Positions 10,629-19,842 of a stretch of 64,000 nt of DNA are shown piece after piece; the stretch's first letter is position 1, and each line of letters starts with the position of its first letter. Origin of the DNA: Nocardioides pantholopis (GTDB lineage Bacteria; Actinomycetota; Actinomycetes; Propionibacteriales; Nocardioidaceae); assembly GCF_003710085.1 (NCBI RefSeq), contig NZ_CP033324.1, positions 1,674,001-1,738,000 of the forward strand, read 5' to 3'. Below the pieces are notes generated by a model. The model saw nothing but the letters and a program-made list of their open reading frames with translations. It did not search any database and was not told the origin of the DNA. The position numbers and the translations under genes are program-made.

Positions 10629-11624
10629 GTGGACTTCGGTGACATCCTGACAACGGCGCTCAACCAGGCGCTCGGCCCGAACGCGATCGTCTACGCACTC
10701 GCGGCCATCGGGCTCAACATCCACTTCGGCTACACCGGCCTGCTGAACTTCGGCCAGGCCGGGTTCATGGCGGTCGGGGCCTACGGCCTCGCGGTCACGG
10801 TCGTGATCGTCGGCCTGCCCTTCTGGGCGGGCGTGGCGATGTCGTTCCTCGCGGCGTTCGCGCTCGCGCTGGTGCTCGGGTTCCCGACCCTGCGGCTGCG
10901 GGCCGACTACCTGGCGATCGCGACGATCGCCGCCGCGGAGATCCTCCGGCTGGTCTTCGGGTCGGTCGAGATGAAGGACACCTTCGGCGGCTCCAACGGC
11001 CTCACCGGCTACTCCAGCGCCTACAAGGACCTCAACCCCTACTCCGAGGGCCTCGACCTCGGCGCGATCAGCTTCAGCCGCGACGACCTGTGGAACGTCA
11101 CGGTCGGCTGGGCCCTGGTGGCGCTGAGCTGCCTGGTGGTCTGGGCGCTGATGCGCAGCCCGTGGGGCCGGGTGCTGCGCGCGATCCGCGAGGACGAGGA
11201 CGCCGTGCGCTCGCTCGGCAAGAACGTGTTCGCCTACAAGATGCAGGCGCTGATCCTCGGCGGCATGTTCGGCGGCATGGCGGGCCTGTACTTCGCGCTG
11301 AAGCAGGCCTCCGTGGTGCCCAGCCAGTACAACACCCAGCTCACGTTCTTCGCCTACACCGCGCTCCTGGTCGGCGGCGCCGCCCGGGTCCTTGGCCCGG
11401 TGCTCGGCGCGGTGATCTACTGGTTCCTGCTCTCCGCCCTGGGCGCGTTCTTCGCCCAGGCGACCAGCGGGGAGGACCCGTTGCTGCCGACCTGGGCGAT
11501 GGACGACACCCAGGCCAGCCTGGTGCGCTTCCTCGTGACCGGACTGGCGCTGATGCTGCTGATGATCTACCGACCACAGGGGATCTTCGGCGACCGAAGG
11601 GAGCTGGCGATCGATGGCCGCTGA
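10629..11624 (+). CDS. livM: Branched-chain amino acid ABC transporter permease (LivM type)
   Basis: This 331-aa inner-membrane permease has about ten hydrophobic segments. Its family signature GLNIHFGYTGLLNFGQAGFMAVGAYG lies near the N-terminus, and the coupling-helix region for the ATPases is around WGRVLRAIREDEDAVRSLGKN. It pairs with LivH to form the channel. The GTG start is 9 bases after livH, and the gene overlaps livG by 11 bases, so all four genes form one operon. Substrate could be Leu/Ile/Val or, as in many actinobacterial paralogues, urea or other amino acids; sequence alone does not decide. Confidence 0.94.
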   Translation: MDFGDILTTALNQALGPNAIVYALAAIGLNIHFGYTGLLNFGQAGFMAVGAYGLAVTVVIVGLPFWAGVAMSFLAAFALALVLGFPTLRLRADYLAIATIAAAEILRLVFGSVEMKDTFGGSNGLTGYSSAYKDLNPYSEGLDLGAISFSRDDLWNVTVGWALVALSCLVVWALMRSPWGRVLRAIREDEDAVRSLGKNVFAYKMQALILGGMFGGMAGLYFALKQASVVPSQYNTQLTFFAYTALLVGGAARVLGPVLGAVIYWFLLSALGAFFAQATSGEDPLLPTWAMDDTQASLVRFLVTGLALMLLMIYRPQGIFGDRRELAIDGR

Positions 11625-12519
11625 AATCACCGCCGCGCAGGCGGCGCTCGCCGACGTGCCCACCGACCCCGGTGCGCGCAAGCCCGACCCGCTGATCGTC
11701 GGCAGCTCGATCACCCGGTCCTTCGGCGGCCTCAAGGCCGTCGACGTGGACCACATCGAGATCCAGCGCGGCGTCATCACCGCGCTGATCGGGCCCAACG
11801 GTGCCGGCAAGACGACGCTGTTCAACCTGCTGACCGGGTTCGACACCCCGGACAGCGGCGAGTGGAGCTTCGACGGCCGCCCGCTGCAGAAGGTGCCGGC
11901 GTACAAGGTCGCCCGGCTCGGGATGGTGCGGACCTTCCAGCTCACCAAGGTGCTGGCCAAGCTCACCGTGATCGAGAACATGCGGATGGGCGCCACCGGC
12001 CAGCGCGGCGAGCGGTTCTGGACGGCGCCGTTCAAGTGGCTCTGGGCCGGGCAGGAGCGGGAGATCACCGCCCGCGCCGACGAGCTGCTGGCGCGGTTCA
12101 AGCTCGACGCCAAGCGCGAGGACTTCGCGGGGTCGCTCTCCGGCGGCCAGCGCAAGCTCCTCGAGATGGCGCGCGCGCTGATGGTCGACCCCGAGCTGAT
12201 CATGCTCGACGAGCCGATGGCCGGGGTGAACCCGGCCCTGAAGCAGTCGCTGCTGGGACACGTGCAGTCGCTGCGCGACGAGGGCCGCACCGTGCTGTTC
12301 GTCGAGCACGACATGGACATGGTCCGCCACATCTCGGACTGGGTGATCGTGATGGCGCAGGGCCAGATCGTGGCGGAGGGACGCCCGGAGTCGGTGATGG
12401 CCGACCCGCGGGTCATCGACGCCTACCTCGGCGCCCACCACGACACCGACCTCTCCGAGATCGACGAGGCCGAGATCGAGCACGAGGCACTGGCCGAGAT
12501 CGAGGGGGAGCAGGCATGA
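11614..12519 (+). CDS. livG: Branched-chain amino acid ABC transporter ATP-binding protein (LivG type)
   Basis: This 301-aa cytoplasmic ATPase powers the LivHM permease. Walker A is GPNGAGKTT at about residue 52, the signature is LSGGQRKLLEMARAL, Walker B is LIMLDEPMAGVNP, and the switch His is in FVEHDMD. An N-terminal extension of about 25 residues and an acidic C-terminal tail (rich in E, D and A, about 30 residues) exceed the usual core. The start ATG lies within livM and its stop overlaps livF (ATGA), implying coupling. Confidence 0.95.
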   Translation: MAAEITAAQAALADVPTDPGARKPDPLIVGSSITRSFGGLKAVDVDHIEIQRGVITALIGPNGAGKTTLFNLLTGFDTPDSGEWSFDGRPLQKVPAYKVARLGMVRTFQLTKVLAKLTVIENMRMGATGQRGERFWTAPFKWLWAGQEREITARADELLARFKLDAKREDFAGSLSGGQRKLLEMARALMVDPELIMLDEPMAGVNPALKQSLLGHVQSLRDEGRTVLFVEHDMDMVRHISDWVIVMAQGQIVAEGRPESVMADPRVIDAYLGAHHDTDLSEIDEAEIEHEALAEIEGEQA

Positions 12520-13298
12520 GCGAGCAGGCGGGCAACACCCCGGAGCGCGACGCGCACCTGGCGGCGGCGGACGGTGCGGTGCTGCGCGCCGACAACCTGA
12601 TCGCGGGCTACCTGCCCGGCGTGAACATCCTCAACGGCGCCGACCTGTACTGCATGCCCGGGGAGCTGGTCGGCATCATCGGCCCGAACGGCGCCGGCAA
12701 GTCGACGCTGCTCAAGGCCATGTTCGGGCTGGTGAAGGTGCACACGGGCACGGTGCTGCTCAAGGAGCACGACATCACCAACCTGCGCGCCGACCAGCTG
12801 GTCGCCCAGGGCATCGGCTTCGTCCCGCAGTCCAACAACGTCTTCCCGAGCCTGACCATCGAGGAGAACCTCGAGATGGGCTGTTACCAGCGGCCCAAGT
12901 CCTTCAACGAGCGGTTCGAGTTCGTCACCGACCTGTTCCCGACCCTCGGCACCCGCCGCAAGCAGCGGGCCGGCTCGCTCTCCGGTGGCGAGCGGCAGAT
13001 GGTGGCCATGGGCCGCGCCCTGATGATGGACCCCAGCGTGCTGCTCCTCGATGAGCCGTCCGCGGGCCTGTCGCCGGTGATGCAGGACGAGGTCTTCGTC
13101 CAGACCCGCAAGATCAACAGGGCCGGCGTCTCGATCGTCATGGTCGAGCAGAACGCACGCCGCTGCCTGCAGATCTGCGACCGCGGCTACGTCCTGGACG
13201 CCGGTCGCAACGCCTACACCGGCACCGGCAAGTCGCTGGCCGACGACCCGAAGGTCATCGAGCTCTACCTCGGCACGCTGGGCAAGAAGGCCGGCTGA
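12516..13298 (+). CDS. livF: Branched-chain amino acid ABC transporter ATP-binding protein (LivF type)
   Basis: This 260-aa ATPase is the partner of LivG. It has Walker A GPNGAGKSTLL, signature LSGGERQMVAMGRALM, Walker B VLLLDEPSAGLSP and switch His region VMVEQNARR, which is typical LivF (EQNA). The ATG was chosen because it overlaps the livG stop in an ATGA junction. A strong hairpin about 50 bases downstream ends the operon. The binding-protein gene lies convergently 409 bases away rather than within the operon. Confidence 0.95.
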   Translation: MSEQAGNTPERDAHLAAADGAVLRADNLIAGYLPGVNILNGADLYCMPGELVGIIGPNGAGKSTLLKAMFGLVKVHTGTVLLKEHDITNLRADQLVAQGIGFVPQSNNVFPSLTIEENLEMGCYQRPKSFNERFEFVTDLFPTLGTRRKQRAGSLSGGERQMVAMGRALMMDPSVLLLDEPSAGLSPVMQDEVFVQTRKINRAGVSIVMVEQNARRCLQICDRGYVLDAGRNAYTGTGKSLADDPKVIELYLGTLGKKAG

Positions 13299-13348
13299 GC
13301 CAGCCGCCCCGCTCGGCTTCTCGTGCGGGTACGGCGCGAACGGCGCAC

Positions 13349-13384
13349 CGAAGCGCGTCCCCGGGTTCCCGGGGGCGCGCTTCG
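13349..13384 (+). terminator. Hairpin terminator of the liv operon
   Basis: A 17-bp stem with one G-T pair (CGAAGCGCG...CGCGCTTCG) closes on a TT loop, 50 bases after the livF stop. Confidence 0.75.
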
Positions 13385-13436
13385 TGCTTCGTGCGGGCGA
13401 CCCCGGGTCGGATCAGGCCCGGCTCGGCCCGAGCGA

Positions 13437-13628
13437 CGGAACCTCGCCGCGAACCCGCTGGCCGGTGCGCTCGACGGTGGCTCCCTGGCCGTCGACGACT
13501 GGACGCAGGGGCCGAGCCACCCGCACTCCTGGGTGGCCGTGGCGCCTGGCCGCACCACCGTCACGCTGACGATCACGGCCGACGGGGAGCCCGTCGCCCT
13601 CGGCACGGTCACGGTCGTCGTCGGCTGA
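13437..13628 (+). pseudogene. Possible remnant or small gene encoding a beta-rich domain
   Basis: Within the livF/binding-protein gap, an open frame ending at the TGA 13626-13628 has almost exclusively G or C in third positions from about 13437. It reads as an Ig-like beta strand pattern: SLAVDDWTQGPSHPHSWVAV, then TTVTLTITADG, then LGTVTVVVG. Upstream in frame the sequence runs into the liv terminator hairpin and shows no ribosome-binding site or credible start. It looks like the 3' end of a lost secreted protein. It could also be a short gene starting at GTG 13323. I do not recognise the family. Confidence 0.35.
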
Positions 13629-13657
13629 GCGGGCGACGCGGGCGGGCCGGCAACAGA

Positions 13658-13690
13658 TTGGGCCCCGGAGCGAGTCGCTCCGGGGCCCAA
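13658..13690. terminator. Bidirectional hairpin between liv operon and binding protein
   Basis: A perfect 16-bp inverted repeat (TTGGGCCCCGGAGCGA and its complement around a single G) lies 17 bases past the binding-protein stop. It can serve both converging transcripts. Confidence 0.75.
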
Positions 13691-13707
13691 CGTGTGGTGG
13701 TGCTGGA

Positions 13708-14994
13708 TCAGATCTCGCCGGCGATGTAGTCGACCGGGCTGATCTTGTTCTGCGCGTCGTACTCGTAGATGCCGATGGACGCGGCCGTCGGGCTACCGGT
13801 CTCGCCGAGCTCGATCGGGCCGGAGATGCCGTTGTAGTCGATGTCCTCGCCCTCGGCCAGCAGGCCGGCGCACTCCTCGAAGGTCGTGCACTCGGTGCCG
13901 TCCTTGGTCACGCCCGGGATCTCCTTGGCGATGGCGTCGCCGTTGTCGTTCTCGGCCGCGATGGCCGCCAGGGCGGAGACGATCACGGCGTCGTAGGACT
14001 CGGCCGAGTAGGAGTAGTCCTTCAGGTTCGGGTCGACAGTCGCGAGCCGCTTCTTGAACTCCTCACCGGAGTCCGCACCCGGGATGGTGCCCTTGGTGCC
14101 CGCGAGCATCCCGGCCGGCAGCGACGTGGTGCCGTCCTTGCTGTAGTCGGAGGTGTTGCCGTCGACGAAGTACGTCGGCAGGTCCTTCGGGCCGGCACCG
14201 GCCTGGACCAGCTGCGGGATGATCGTGGTGGTCTCCTCGAAGCCGATCAGCACCAGCGAGTCGGCACCGGCACCGGCGATCTCCGAGACCTGCGAGTCGT
14301 AGGACTGCGCCTTCTCGCCGTAGAACACGGTGGCGGCGACGGCGCTGCCGGCGTTCTCGAGGTTCTTGGAGACCTCGGAGGCCAGCGTCTCGCCGTACGC
14401 GTCCTGGCGGGCCATGATCGCGACGTTCGAGCGTCCGTCCTGCAGCAGCAGGTTGGCGAGCACGGCGCCCTGGAGGATGTCCGAGGGAGCGGTGCGGAAG
14501 TAGTTGTCCGGCTCGGCGTAGTCGCCCTCGTCGAACGAGGTCGAGGTGTTCGCCGGGGAGAACATGACGGCGCCGGCCGACATGATCTTGTCGATGACGG
14601 TCAGCGACACGCCCGAGGCAGCGGCGCCGACGATGACGTCGGACTTCTTCTCCAGGAGCTTGTCGGTCTCGGCGGGGGCGATGCCGTTGTCCGCGTCGCC
14701 GGAGTCGCCGCGCACGTGGACGGCGTCCTTGCCGAGCACGCCGCCGGCGGCGTTGATGTCGGCGACCGCGAGGTCGACGCCCGCGAACTCGGGCGGGCCG
14801 AGGAACGCCAGGCTGCCGGTGGCGGGGAGCAGCGAGCCGACGGTGAAGGTGCCGTCGCCCTTGGCGGCGGCCGCCGGGGCTTCGCTCTCGTCGTTGTTGT
14901 CGTCGCCCGAGTCGTCACTGCCACAGGCCGAAAGCACCAGGGCGCTTGCAGCAGCGACAGCGGCGAGGCGAAGAGTCGTCGAATTGCGCTTCAT
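13708..14994 (-). CDS. Branched-chain amino acid ABC transporter substrate-binding lipoprotein
   Basis: This 428-aa lipoprotein would capture substrate outside the membrane for LivHMGF. The ATG at 14994 follows GGAGGACAG; an in-frame upstream ATG at 15012 has no such site. MKRNSTTLRLAAVAAASALV leads to the lipobox LSAC, whose Cys is lipidated. A disordered Asp/Glu/Ala linker precedes a type I periplasmic-binding fold (TVGSLLPATGSLAFLGPPE, typical of Peripla_BP_6). It is transcribed toward the liv operon from its own promoter, so binding protein and transporter levels can differ. Substrate is not determinable by eye. Confidence 0.93.
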   Translation of the reverse strand: MKRNSTTLRLAAVAAASALVLSACGSDDSGDDNNDESEAPAAAAKGDGTFTVGSLLPATGSLAFLGPPEFAGVDLAVADINAAGGVLGKDAVHVRGDSGDADNGIAPAETDKLLEKKSDVIVGAAASGVSLTVIDKIMSAGAVMFSPANTSTSFDEGDYAEPDNYFRTAPSDILQGAVLANLLLQDGRSNVAIMARQDAYGETLASEVSKNLENAGSAVAATVFYGEKAQSYDSQVSEIAGAGADSLVLIGFEETTTIIPQLVQAGAGPKDLPTYFVDGNTSDYSKDGTTSLPAGMLAGTKGTIPGADSGEEFKKRLATVDPNLKDYSYSAESYDAVIVSALAAIAAENDNGDAIAKEIPGVTKDGTECTTFEECAGLLAEGEDIDYNGISGPIELGETGSPTAASIGIYEYDAQNKISPVDYIAGEI

Positions 14995-15136
14995 CTGTCC
15001 TCCGGTTCTCACAGGGCGCCAGGTGGAGCCTTGGATAAGGGAGAACCTAGTCGGCCGTGGCGGGTTTGGTGACCGGGTTCACGTCCGTGGGATTTTTGTG
15101 GCCGTTCCGTTATCAACACTCCACCGCACGGGCCGG

Positions 15137-15889
15137 TCAGGAGCCCAGCACGGGCGCGAGGACGGCCACCAGCACCGGGGCCACCAGGAGGGCGGGCAGC
15201 AGGTCGGCCACCGGCACGTCGCGGATCCGCAGCAGCCGCAGGGCGACCCCGACGAGCAGCAGCCCGCCCACGGCGGTCACCGCGTCCAGGTGCGCGTCGG
15301 GCAGCAGGTCGCCGAGGCCCAGGCCCACCAGCGTCAGCGAGCCCTGGACCACCACGACGGTGATGGCGCTCGCGGCGACGCCCCAGCCGAACGACGCCGC
15401 GAACGCGATCGCCGCGAACCCGTCGAGGGCCGACTTCAGCAGCAGCTGGTCGGCACCGTTGCCGAGCCCGTCGTTGAGCGAGCCGAGGATCGTGAGCGGG
15501 CCGGTGCAGAACAGCAGGGAGGAGGCCACGAAACCTTCCACGAAGCGCCGGCGCTCCACGGACCCCGCGCCCCCGGCCAGGCGCCGCTGCAGCCGGCCGC
15601 CGAGCGACTCCACCCGCTCCTCGAGGCGCAGCAGGCTGCCCACGATGCCGCCGACGAGCAGGGAGGTCAGGACGATCAGCATCGGGGCGCTGTCGCCGAC
15701 CTCGGCCGCGAGGTCGGGGGAGAGGACCGCGACGGCGGAGGTCCCCGCGATCAGCAGCGTCACCAGGCCGAGGCCGTCGGTCACGGCCTCCCGGGTCCGC
15801 TGCGGCAGCCGGTTGCCGAGCAGTACGCCGAGCAGCGCCCCGAGCAGCACGGCTGCGACGTTCACGACGGTGCCTGTACCGGGGATCAC
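15137..15889 (-). CDS. DUF554 family membrane protein
   Basis: This 250-aa multi-pass membrane protein starts at a GTG (15887-15889) with GAGGAG four bases upstream. The start GTGTVVNVAAVLLGALLGVLLG, then LLFCTGPLTILGSLNDGLG and KSALDGFAAIAFAASFGWGV, are the conserved blocks of DUF554 (YdfK/YqgA-like), a family of unknown transport function. About seven hydrophobic segments span the protein. It is divergent from the acetyltransferase at 16022, with 132 bases between, and is followed on its 3' side by the divergent binding-protein gene. Confidence 0.85.
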   Translation of the reverse strand: MIPGTGTVVNVAAVLLGALLGVLLGNRLPQRTREAVTDGLGLVTLLIAGTSAVAVLSPDLAAEVGDSAPMLIVLTSLLVGGIVGSLLRLEERVESLGGRLQRRLAGGAGSVERRRFVEGFVASSLLFCTGPLTILGSLNDGLGNGADQLLLKSALDGFAAIAFAASFGWGVAASAITVVVVQGSLTLVGLGLGDLLPDAHLDAVTAVGGLLLVGVALRLLRIRDVPVADLLPALLVAPVLVAVLAPVLGS

Positions 15890-16021
15890 ATCGCTCCTCG
15901 CGCCTCGCCGATCTTTGCCACACGCCCCTGCCATCCGCAGCGAGCTGAGCGTAGTCTCGACCCGCATGCGCGGCCACGGGACCGGTCGCGCACCGAGCTT
16001 GGAGCCAGGAGGCAGAGAGCA

Positions 16022-16597
16022 GTGACCCGTACCCTCGTGACGCTGCGTGAGGCCGCGCTGGCGGATGCCCCGTTCCTGACGACGCTGTGGAAGGACACCC
16101 TGCGTCGCGTGGACCGCCAGGAGCAGCTCGCCGACATCGAGCTCGTGATCAAATCCGCCGAGGAGTCCGCGGAGTGCCGGCTGCTCGTCGCCGAGCTCGA
16201 CGCGTGCCCGGCCGGCGCCGTGTATCTGCGGGTGACGACGATGAGCGGGCTGAACCTCGAGCCGATCGTGCAGGCGGTCTCGCCGCACGTGCTGCCGGAG
16301 CACCGGCGCCGCGGCATCGGCCGACACCTGATGGAGGCCGCGGTCTCCTTCGCCGAGGAGGTCGGCGTGCACCACGTCGCGACTGCGGCCGCGTCCGGGT
16401 CCCGCGACGCCAATCGCTTCATGGCGCGCCTGGCCCTGGGGCCGCTGGCGGTGCTCCGGGTGGCGCCGACCCACGTGGTCCGCGCCCGGCTCACCGCCCA
16501 GCAGCCGGGGCTGCAGCGCCACGGCGGGCGCCAGCTCGGGCACGTGCTGGCCGCGCGGCGCTCGATGCGCCGGGCGCACGCCGCCCGCGAGGCCTGA
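16022..16597 (+). CDS. GNAT family N-acetyltransferase
   Basis: This 191-aa protein has the GNAT acetyl-CoA binding motif A (PHVLPEHRRRGIGRHLMEAAV, with the R-R-x-G-I-G-R loop) at about residues 90-110. The GTG start lies ten bases after an AGGAGG site. The C-terminal 50 residues are Arg-rich (HVLAARRSMRRAHAAREA) and outside the core fold. Substrate is unknown. A similar gene sits near polA in other actinobacteria, as I recall. It converges on the thioesterase gene with 24 bases between. Confidence 0.85.
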   Translation: MTRTLVTLREAALADAPFLTTLWKDTLRRVDRQEQLADIELVIKSAEESAECRLLVAELDACPAGAVYLRVTTMSGLNLEPIVQAVSPHVLPEHRRRGIGRHLMEAAVSFAEEVGVHHVATAAASGSRDANRFMARLALGPLAVLRVAPTHVVRARLTAQQPGLQRHGGRQLGHVLAARRSMRRAHAAREA

Positions 16598-16621
16598 GCA
16601 GGGCGCCAGCCGTGGGCGCCG

Positions 16622-17071
16622 CTAGAGCCCGACGCGCTCCAGCGGCACCAGCGCGCAGGTGATGCGCGCGGTGCAGACCCGCTTGCCGCGCTCGTCGGTG
16701 ATGACGATCTCGTAGCTGGCGCTGGTCCGGCCGAGGTGGATCGCGGTGGCCGTCCCGGTCACGGTGCCGCTGGTGGCGGAGCGGTGGTGGGTGGCGTTGA
16801 TGTCGACGCCGACCGGCGCCCGGTCGGGGTGGCCGTGCAGGCCGGCCCCGATGGAGCCCAGCGACTCCGCGAGCACCACCGAGGCCCCGCCGTGCAGCAG
16901 CCCGTACGGCTGGGTGTTGCCGGCGACCGGCATCGTCGCGACCACCCGCTCCGCGGAGAGCTCGACGAGCTCGATCCCCATCTTGTCGTTGAGGTGGCCC
17001 ATGCCGTGCGGCAGGCTCGCCACGAACTCGGCGATGCTCGGGGTGGTGTCCTGGGTCGTCATGGCGCCCAT
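16622..17071 (-). CDS. PaaI-type hotdog thioesterase
   Basis: This protein of 149 aa (146 if the ATG at 17062 is used) shows the hotdog thioesterase pattern: PYGLLHGGASVVLAES with catalytic-site residues in the HGG loop, then VGVDINATHHRSA, and a central helix. The family hydrolyses aryl- or acyl-CoA thioesters in the cytoplasm; Rv1847-like actinobacterial members are hydroxybenzoyl/aryl-CoA hydrolases. Neither start has a strong ribosome-binding site. It is divergent from polA, separated by 77 bases. Confidence 0.87.
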   Translation of the reverse strand: MGAMTTQDTTPSIAEFVASLPHGMGHLNDKMGIELVELSAERVVATMPVAGNTQPYGLLHGGASVVLAESLGSIGAGLHGHPDRAPVGVDINATHHRSATSGTVTGTATAIHLGRTSASYEIVITDERGKRVCTARITCALVPLERVGL

Positions 17072-17136
17072 TGTCGCCCCCGGCGGCGGCGCTGTCCCGC
17101 ACCGTCGCCGACGCGCGGGCTGTCCCCGGCGCCGGA

Positions 17137-17142
17137 TAGAGT
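17137..17142 (+). promoter_or_regulatory. -10 element of leaderless polA transcript
   Basis: TAGAGT ends six bases before the polA GTG, with no ribosome-binding site. Confidence 0.6.
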
Positions 17143-17148
17143 CGCCGG

Positions 17149-19833
17149 GTGCCCGAGCCGACCTCCCCGCGACTGCTCCTCCTCGACGGCCACTCGTTGG
17201 CCTACCGCGCCTTCTTCGCGCTCCCGGTCGAGAACTTCTCCACCACGACCGGCCAGCACACCAACGCCGTCTACGGCTTCACCTCGATGCTCATCAACGT
17301 CCTGCGCGACGAGCAGCCCACCCACGTCGCCGTCGCGTTCGACGTCTCCCGGCAGACCTTCCGCCTCGCCGAGTACGCCGAGTACAAGGCCAAGCGGAAC
17401 AAGACGCCCGACGAGTTCAAGAGCCAGCTCCCGCTGATCGAGGAGGTGCTCACCGCGCTGCGGATCCCGTTCCTGAAGAAGGACGGCTTCGAGGCCGACG
17501 ACATCATCGCCACGCTGGTGACCCGCGCGCTCGCTGAGGACATGGACGTCCTGGTGCTCACCGGCGACCGCGACTCGCTGCAGCTGGTCACCGACCGCTC
17601 GACGGTCCTCTACCCGATGCGCGGCGTCTCCGACCTGGCCCGGATGACTCCCGAGGCGGTCGAGGCGAAGTACGGCGTGCCGCCGCAGCGCTACCCCGAG
17701 CTGGCGGCGATCGTGGGGGAGACCTCCGACAACCTGCCGGGCGTGCCGGGCGTGGGGCAGGGCTATGCCGCCAAGTGGATCAACCAGTTCGACGGCCTCG
17801 ACAACGTCATCGCGCACGCCGACCAGATCACCGGCAAGAAGGGTGAGGCGCTGCGCGCGCACCTGGGCGACGTGATCCGCAACCGGCACCTCAACGCGCT
17901 GGTCCGCGACCTCGACCTGGAGCTCGGCCCGCACGACCTCGCCCTCCAGCCCTGGGACCGCCAGGAGGTGCACACGCTCTTCGACGGCCTGGAGTTCCGC
18001 GTCCTGCGCGACCGGCTCTTCGAGACGCTCACCTCGGAGGAGGAGGTCGACGAGTCGGGCTTCGACGTCACGATGACCGCGCTCGAGCCCGGCGGGCTCG
18101 CCGCCTGGCTGGCCCAGCACGGCGCCGCGGGCGAACGCGTGGGGGTGCACGTCGCGGGCCGCTGGGGCGCCGGCACCGGCGATGTCACCTCGGTGGCGCT
18201 GGCGACCACCGACGGCACGGCCGCGTGGCTTCTCGCCGAGGACCTGGTCGAGGCCGACCAGACCGCGCTGGCCGCCTGGCTGGCCGACCCGGCCCAGCCG
18301 AAGGTGCTCCACGACGCGAAGGGCCCGATGCACGCGCTGGCCGCGTGGGGGATGCCGCTGGCCGGGCTGGCGCGCGACACCGCGCTCTCGGCGTACCTCG
18401 CGCGCCCCGACCAGCGCTCCTACGACCTGGCCGACCTGACCGTGCGCTACCTCAAGCGCGAGCTGAAGCAGGGCAGCGCCGACGACGGCCAGCTCAGCCT
18501 CGGCCTCGACGAGGACGGCGGCACCGGCGGCGAGGTGGAGATGCTGCACGCCCGCGCCGTGCTCGACCTGGCGGCGGCCCTGGACGAGGAGCTGGAGGAG
18601 CGCGGCGGCACCGACCTGCTCAACGACATCGAGCTGCCGCTGGTCGACCTGCTGGCGACCATGGAGCGCACCGGCATCGCCGTCGACGCCGAGCACCTCG
18701 AGACGCTCGAGGCGCACTTCGGCGAGGAGGTCCGCCGCGCTGCCGACGAGGCGTTCGCGGTGATCGGCAAGGAGATCAACCTCGGCTCGCCCAAGCAGCT
18801 GCAGGTGGTGCTCTTCGACGAGCTCGGCATGCCCAAGACCAAGCGCACCAAGACCGGCTACACCACCGACGCCGACGCGCTGCAGGCCCTCTACGTCAAG
18901 ACCGAGCACCCGTTCCTGCTGCACCTGCTGCGCCACCGCGACGTGATCCGGCTGCGCCAGACCATCGAGGGGCTGCTCAAGACAGTCGCCGGCGACGGCC
19001 GGATCCACACGACGTTCAACCAGACGATCGCGGCCACCGGGCGGCTCTCCAGCACCGACCCGAACCTGCAGAACATCCCGGTCCGCACCGAGGAGGGCCG
19101 GCGGATCCGCGAGGGCTTCGTGGTCGGCCCCGGCTACGAGTCGCTGATGACTGCCGACTACAGCCAGATCGAGATGCGGATCATGGCCCACCTGTCCGAG
19201 GACGCCCTGCTGATCGAGGCGTTCCGCTCGGGCCGGGACTTCCACTCGATCACCGCGGCCCGGGTCTTCAACGTCCCGGCCGAGGACGTCACGGTCGAGA
19301 TGCGGGCCAAGATCAAGGCGATGAACTACGGCCTGGCCTACGGCCTCTCCGCGTTCGGGCTCGCCCAGCAGCTCGCGATCGAGCCGGCCGAGGCCCGGGG
19401 GCTGATGGACGAGTACTTCCAGACCTTCGGCGGGATCCGCGACTACCTCGCGGGCGTCGTCGACGAGGCGCGTCGCACCGGCTTCACCGAGACCATCAAG
19501 GGCCGGCGCCGCTACCTGCCCGACCTGACCAGCGACAACCGCCAGCGCCGGGAGATGGCCGAGCGGATGGCGCTGAACGCGCCGATCCAGGGCTCGGCCG
19601 CGGACCTGATCAAGATCGCGATGCTCGAGGTCGACCGCGCGATCGCGGCGGCCGGGCTGCGCTCGCGGCTGCTGCTCCAGGTCCACGACGAGCTCGTGCT
19701 CGAGGTCGCCCCCGGCGAGTGCGAGGAGCTCGAGGCCCTGGTGCGCCGCCACATGGGTGCCGCCGCCGAGCTGACAGTGCCGCTCGACGTCTCCGTCGGC
19801 ACCGGCCGCAGCTGGCACGAGGCCGCCCACTAG
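17149..19833 (+). CDS. polA: DNA polymerase I
   Basis: This 894-aa polymerase fills gaps and removes Okazaki RNA primers. The 5'-3' exonuclease domain (about 1-290) has LLLDGHSLAYRAFFA, EADDIIATL and GDRDSLQL acidic clusters. The middle domain (about 300-480) has the fold of a 3'-5' exonuclease, but the expected D-x-E site is replaced (GVHVAGRW region), so proofreading is probably absent, as known for mycobacterial PolA. The polymerase domain has motif A around Asp670 (TADYSQIEMR), motif B (MRAKIKAMNYGLAYG) and motif C (QVHDELVLEV; Asp847). The start is supported by TAGAGT six bases upstream. In M. tuberculosis polA is next to rpsA; here 14 kb of envelope genes intervene. Confidence 0.98.
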   Translation: MPEPTSPRLLLLDGHSLAYRAFFALPVENFSTTTGQHTNAVYGFTSMLINVLRDEQPTHVAVAFDVSRQTFRLAEYAEYKAKRNKTPDEFKSQLPLIEEVLTALRIPFLKKDGFEADDIIATLVTRALAEDMDVLVLTGDRDSLQLVTDRSTVLYPMRGVSDLARMTPEAVEAKYGVPPQRYPELAAIVGETSDNLPGVPGVGQGYAAKWINQFDGLDNVIAHADQITGKKGEALRAHLGDVIRNRHLNALVRDLDLELGPHDLALQPWDRQEVHTLFDGLEFRVLRDRLFETLTSEEEVDESGFDVTMTALEPGGLAAWLAQHGAAGERVGVHVAGRWGAGTGDVTSVALATTDGTAAWLLAEDLVEADQTALAAWLADPAQPKVLHDAKGPMHALAAWGMPLAGLARDTALSAYLARPDQRSYDLADLTVRYLKRELKQGSADDGQLSLGLDEDGGTGGEVEMLHARAVLDLAAALDEELEERGGTDLLNDIELPLVDLLATMERTGIAVDAEHLETLEAHFGEEVRRAADEAFAVIGKEINLGSPKQLQVVLFDELGMPKTKRTKTGYTTDADALQALYVKTEHPFLLHLLRHRDVIRLRQTIEGLLKTVAGDGRIHTTFNQTIAATGRLSSTDPNLQNIPVRTEEGRRIREGFVVGPGYESLMTADYSQIEMRIMAHLSEDALLIEAFRSGRDFHSITAARVFNVPAEDVTVEMRAKIKAMNYGLAYGLSAFGLAQQLAIEPAEARGLMDEYFQTFGGIRDYLAGVVDEARRTGFTETIKGRRRYLPDLTSDNRQRREMAERMALNAPIQGSAADLIKIAMLEVDRAIAAAGLRSRLLLQVHDELVLEVAPGECEELEALVRRHMGAAAELTVPLDVSVGTGRSWHEAAH

Positions 19834-19842
19834 GGGCGGGGC

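Noticed and set aside
14546..16021. Long frame upstream of the GNAT gene
   Set aside because: It is antisense to the binding protein and DUF554 genes; the ribosome-binding site at 16006 fixes the GNAT start at 16022.
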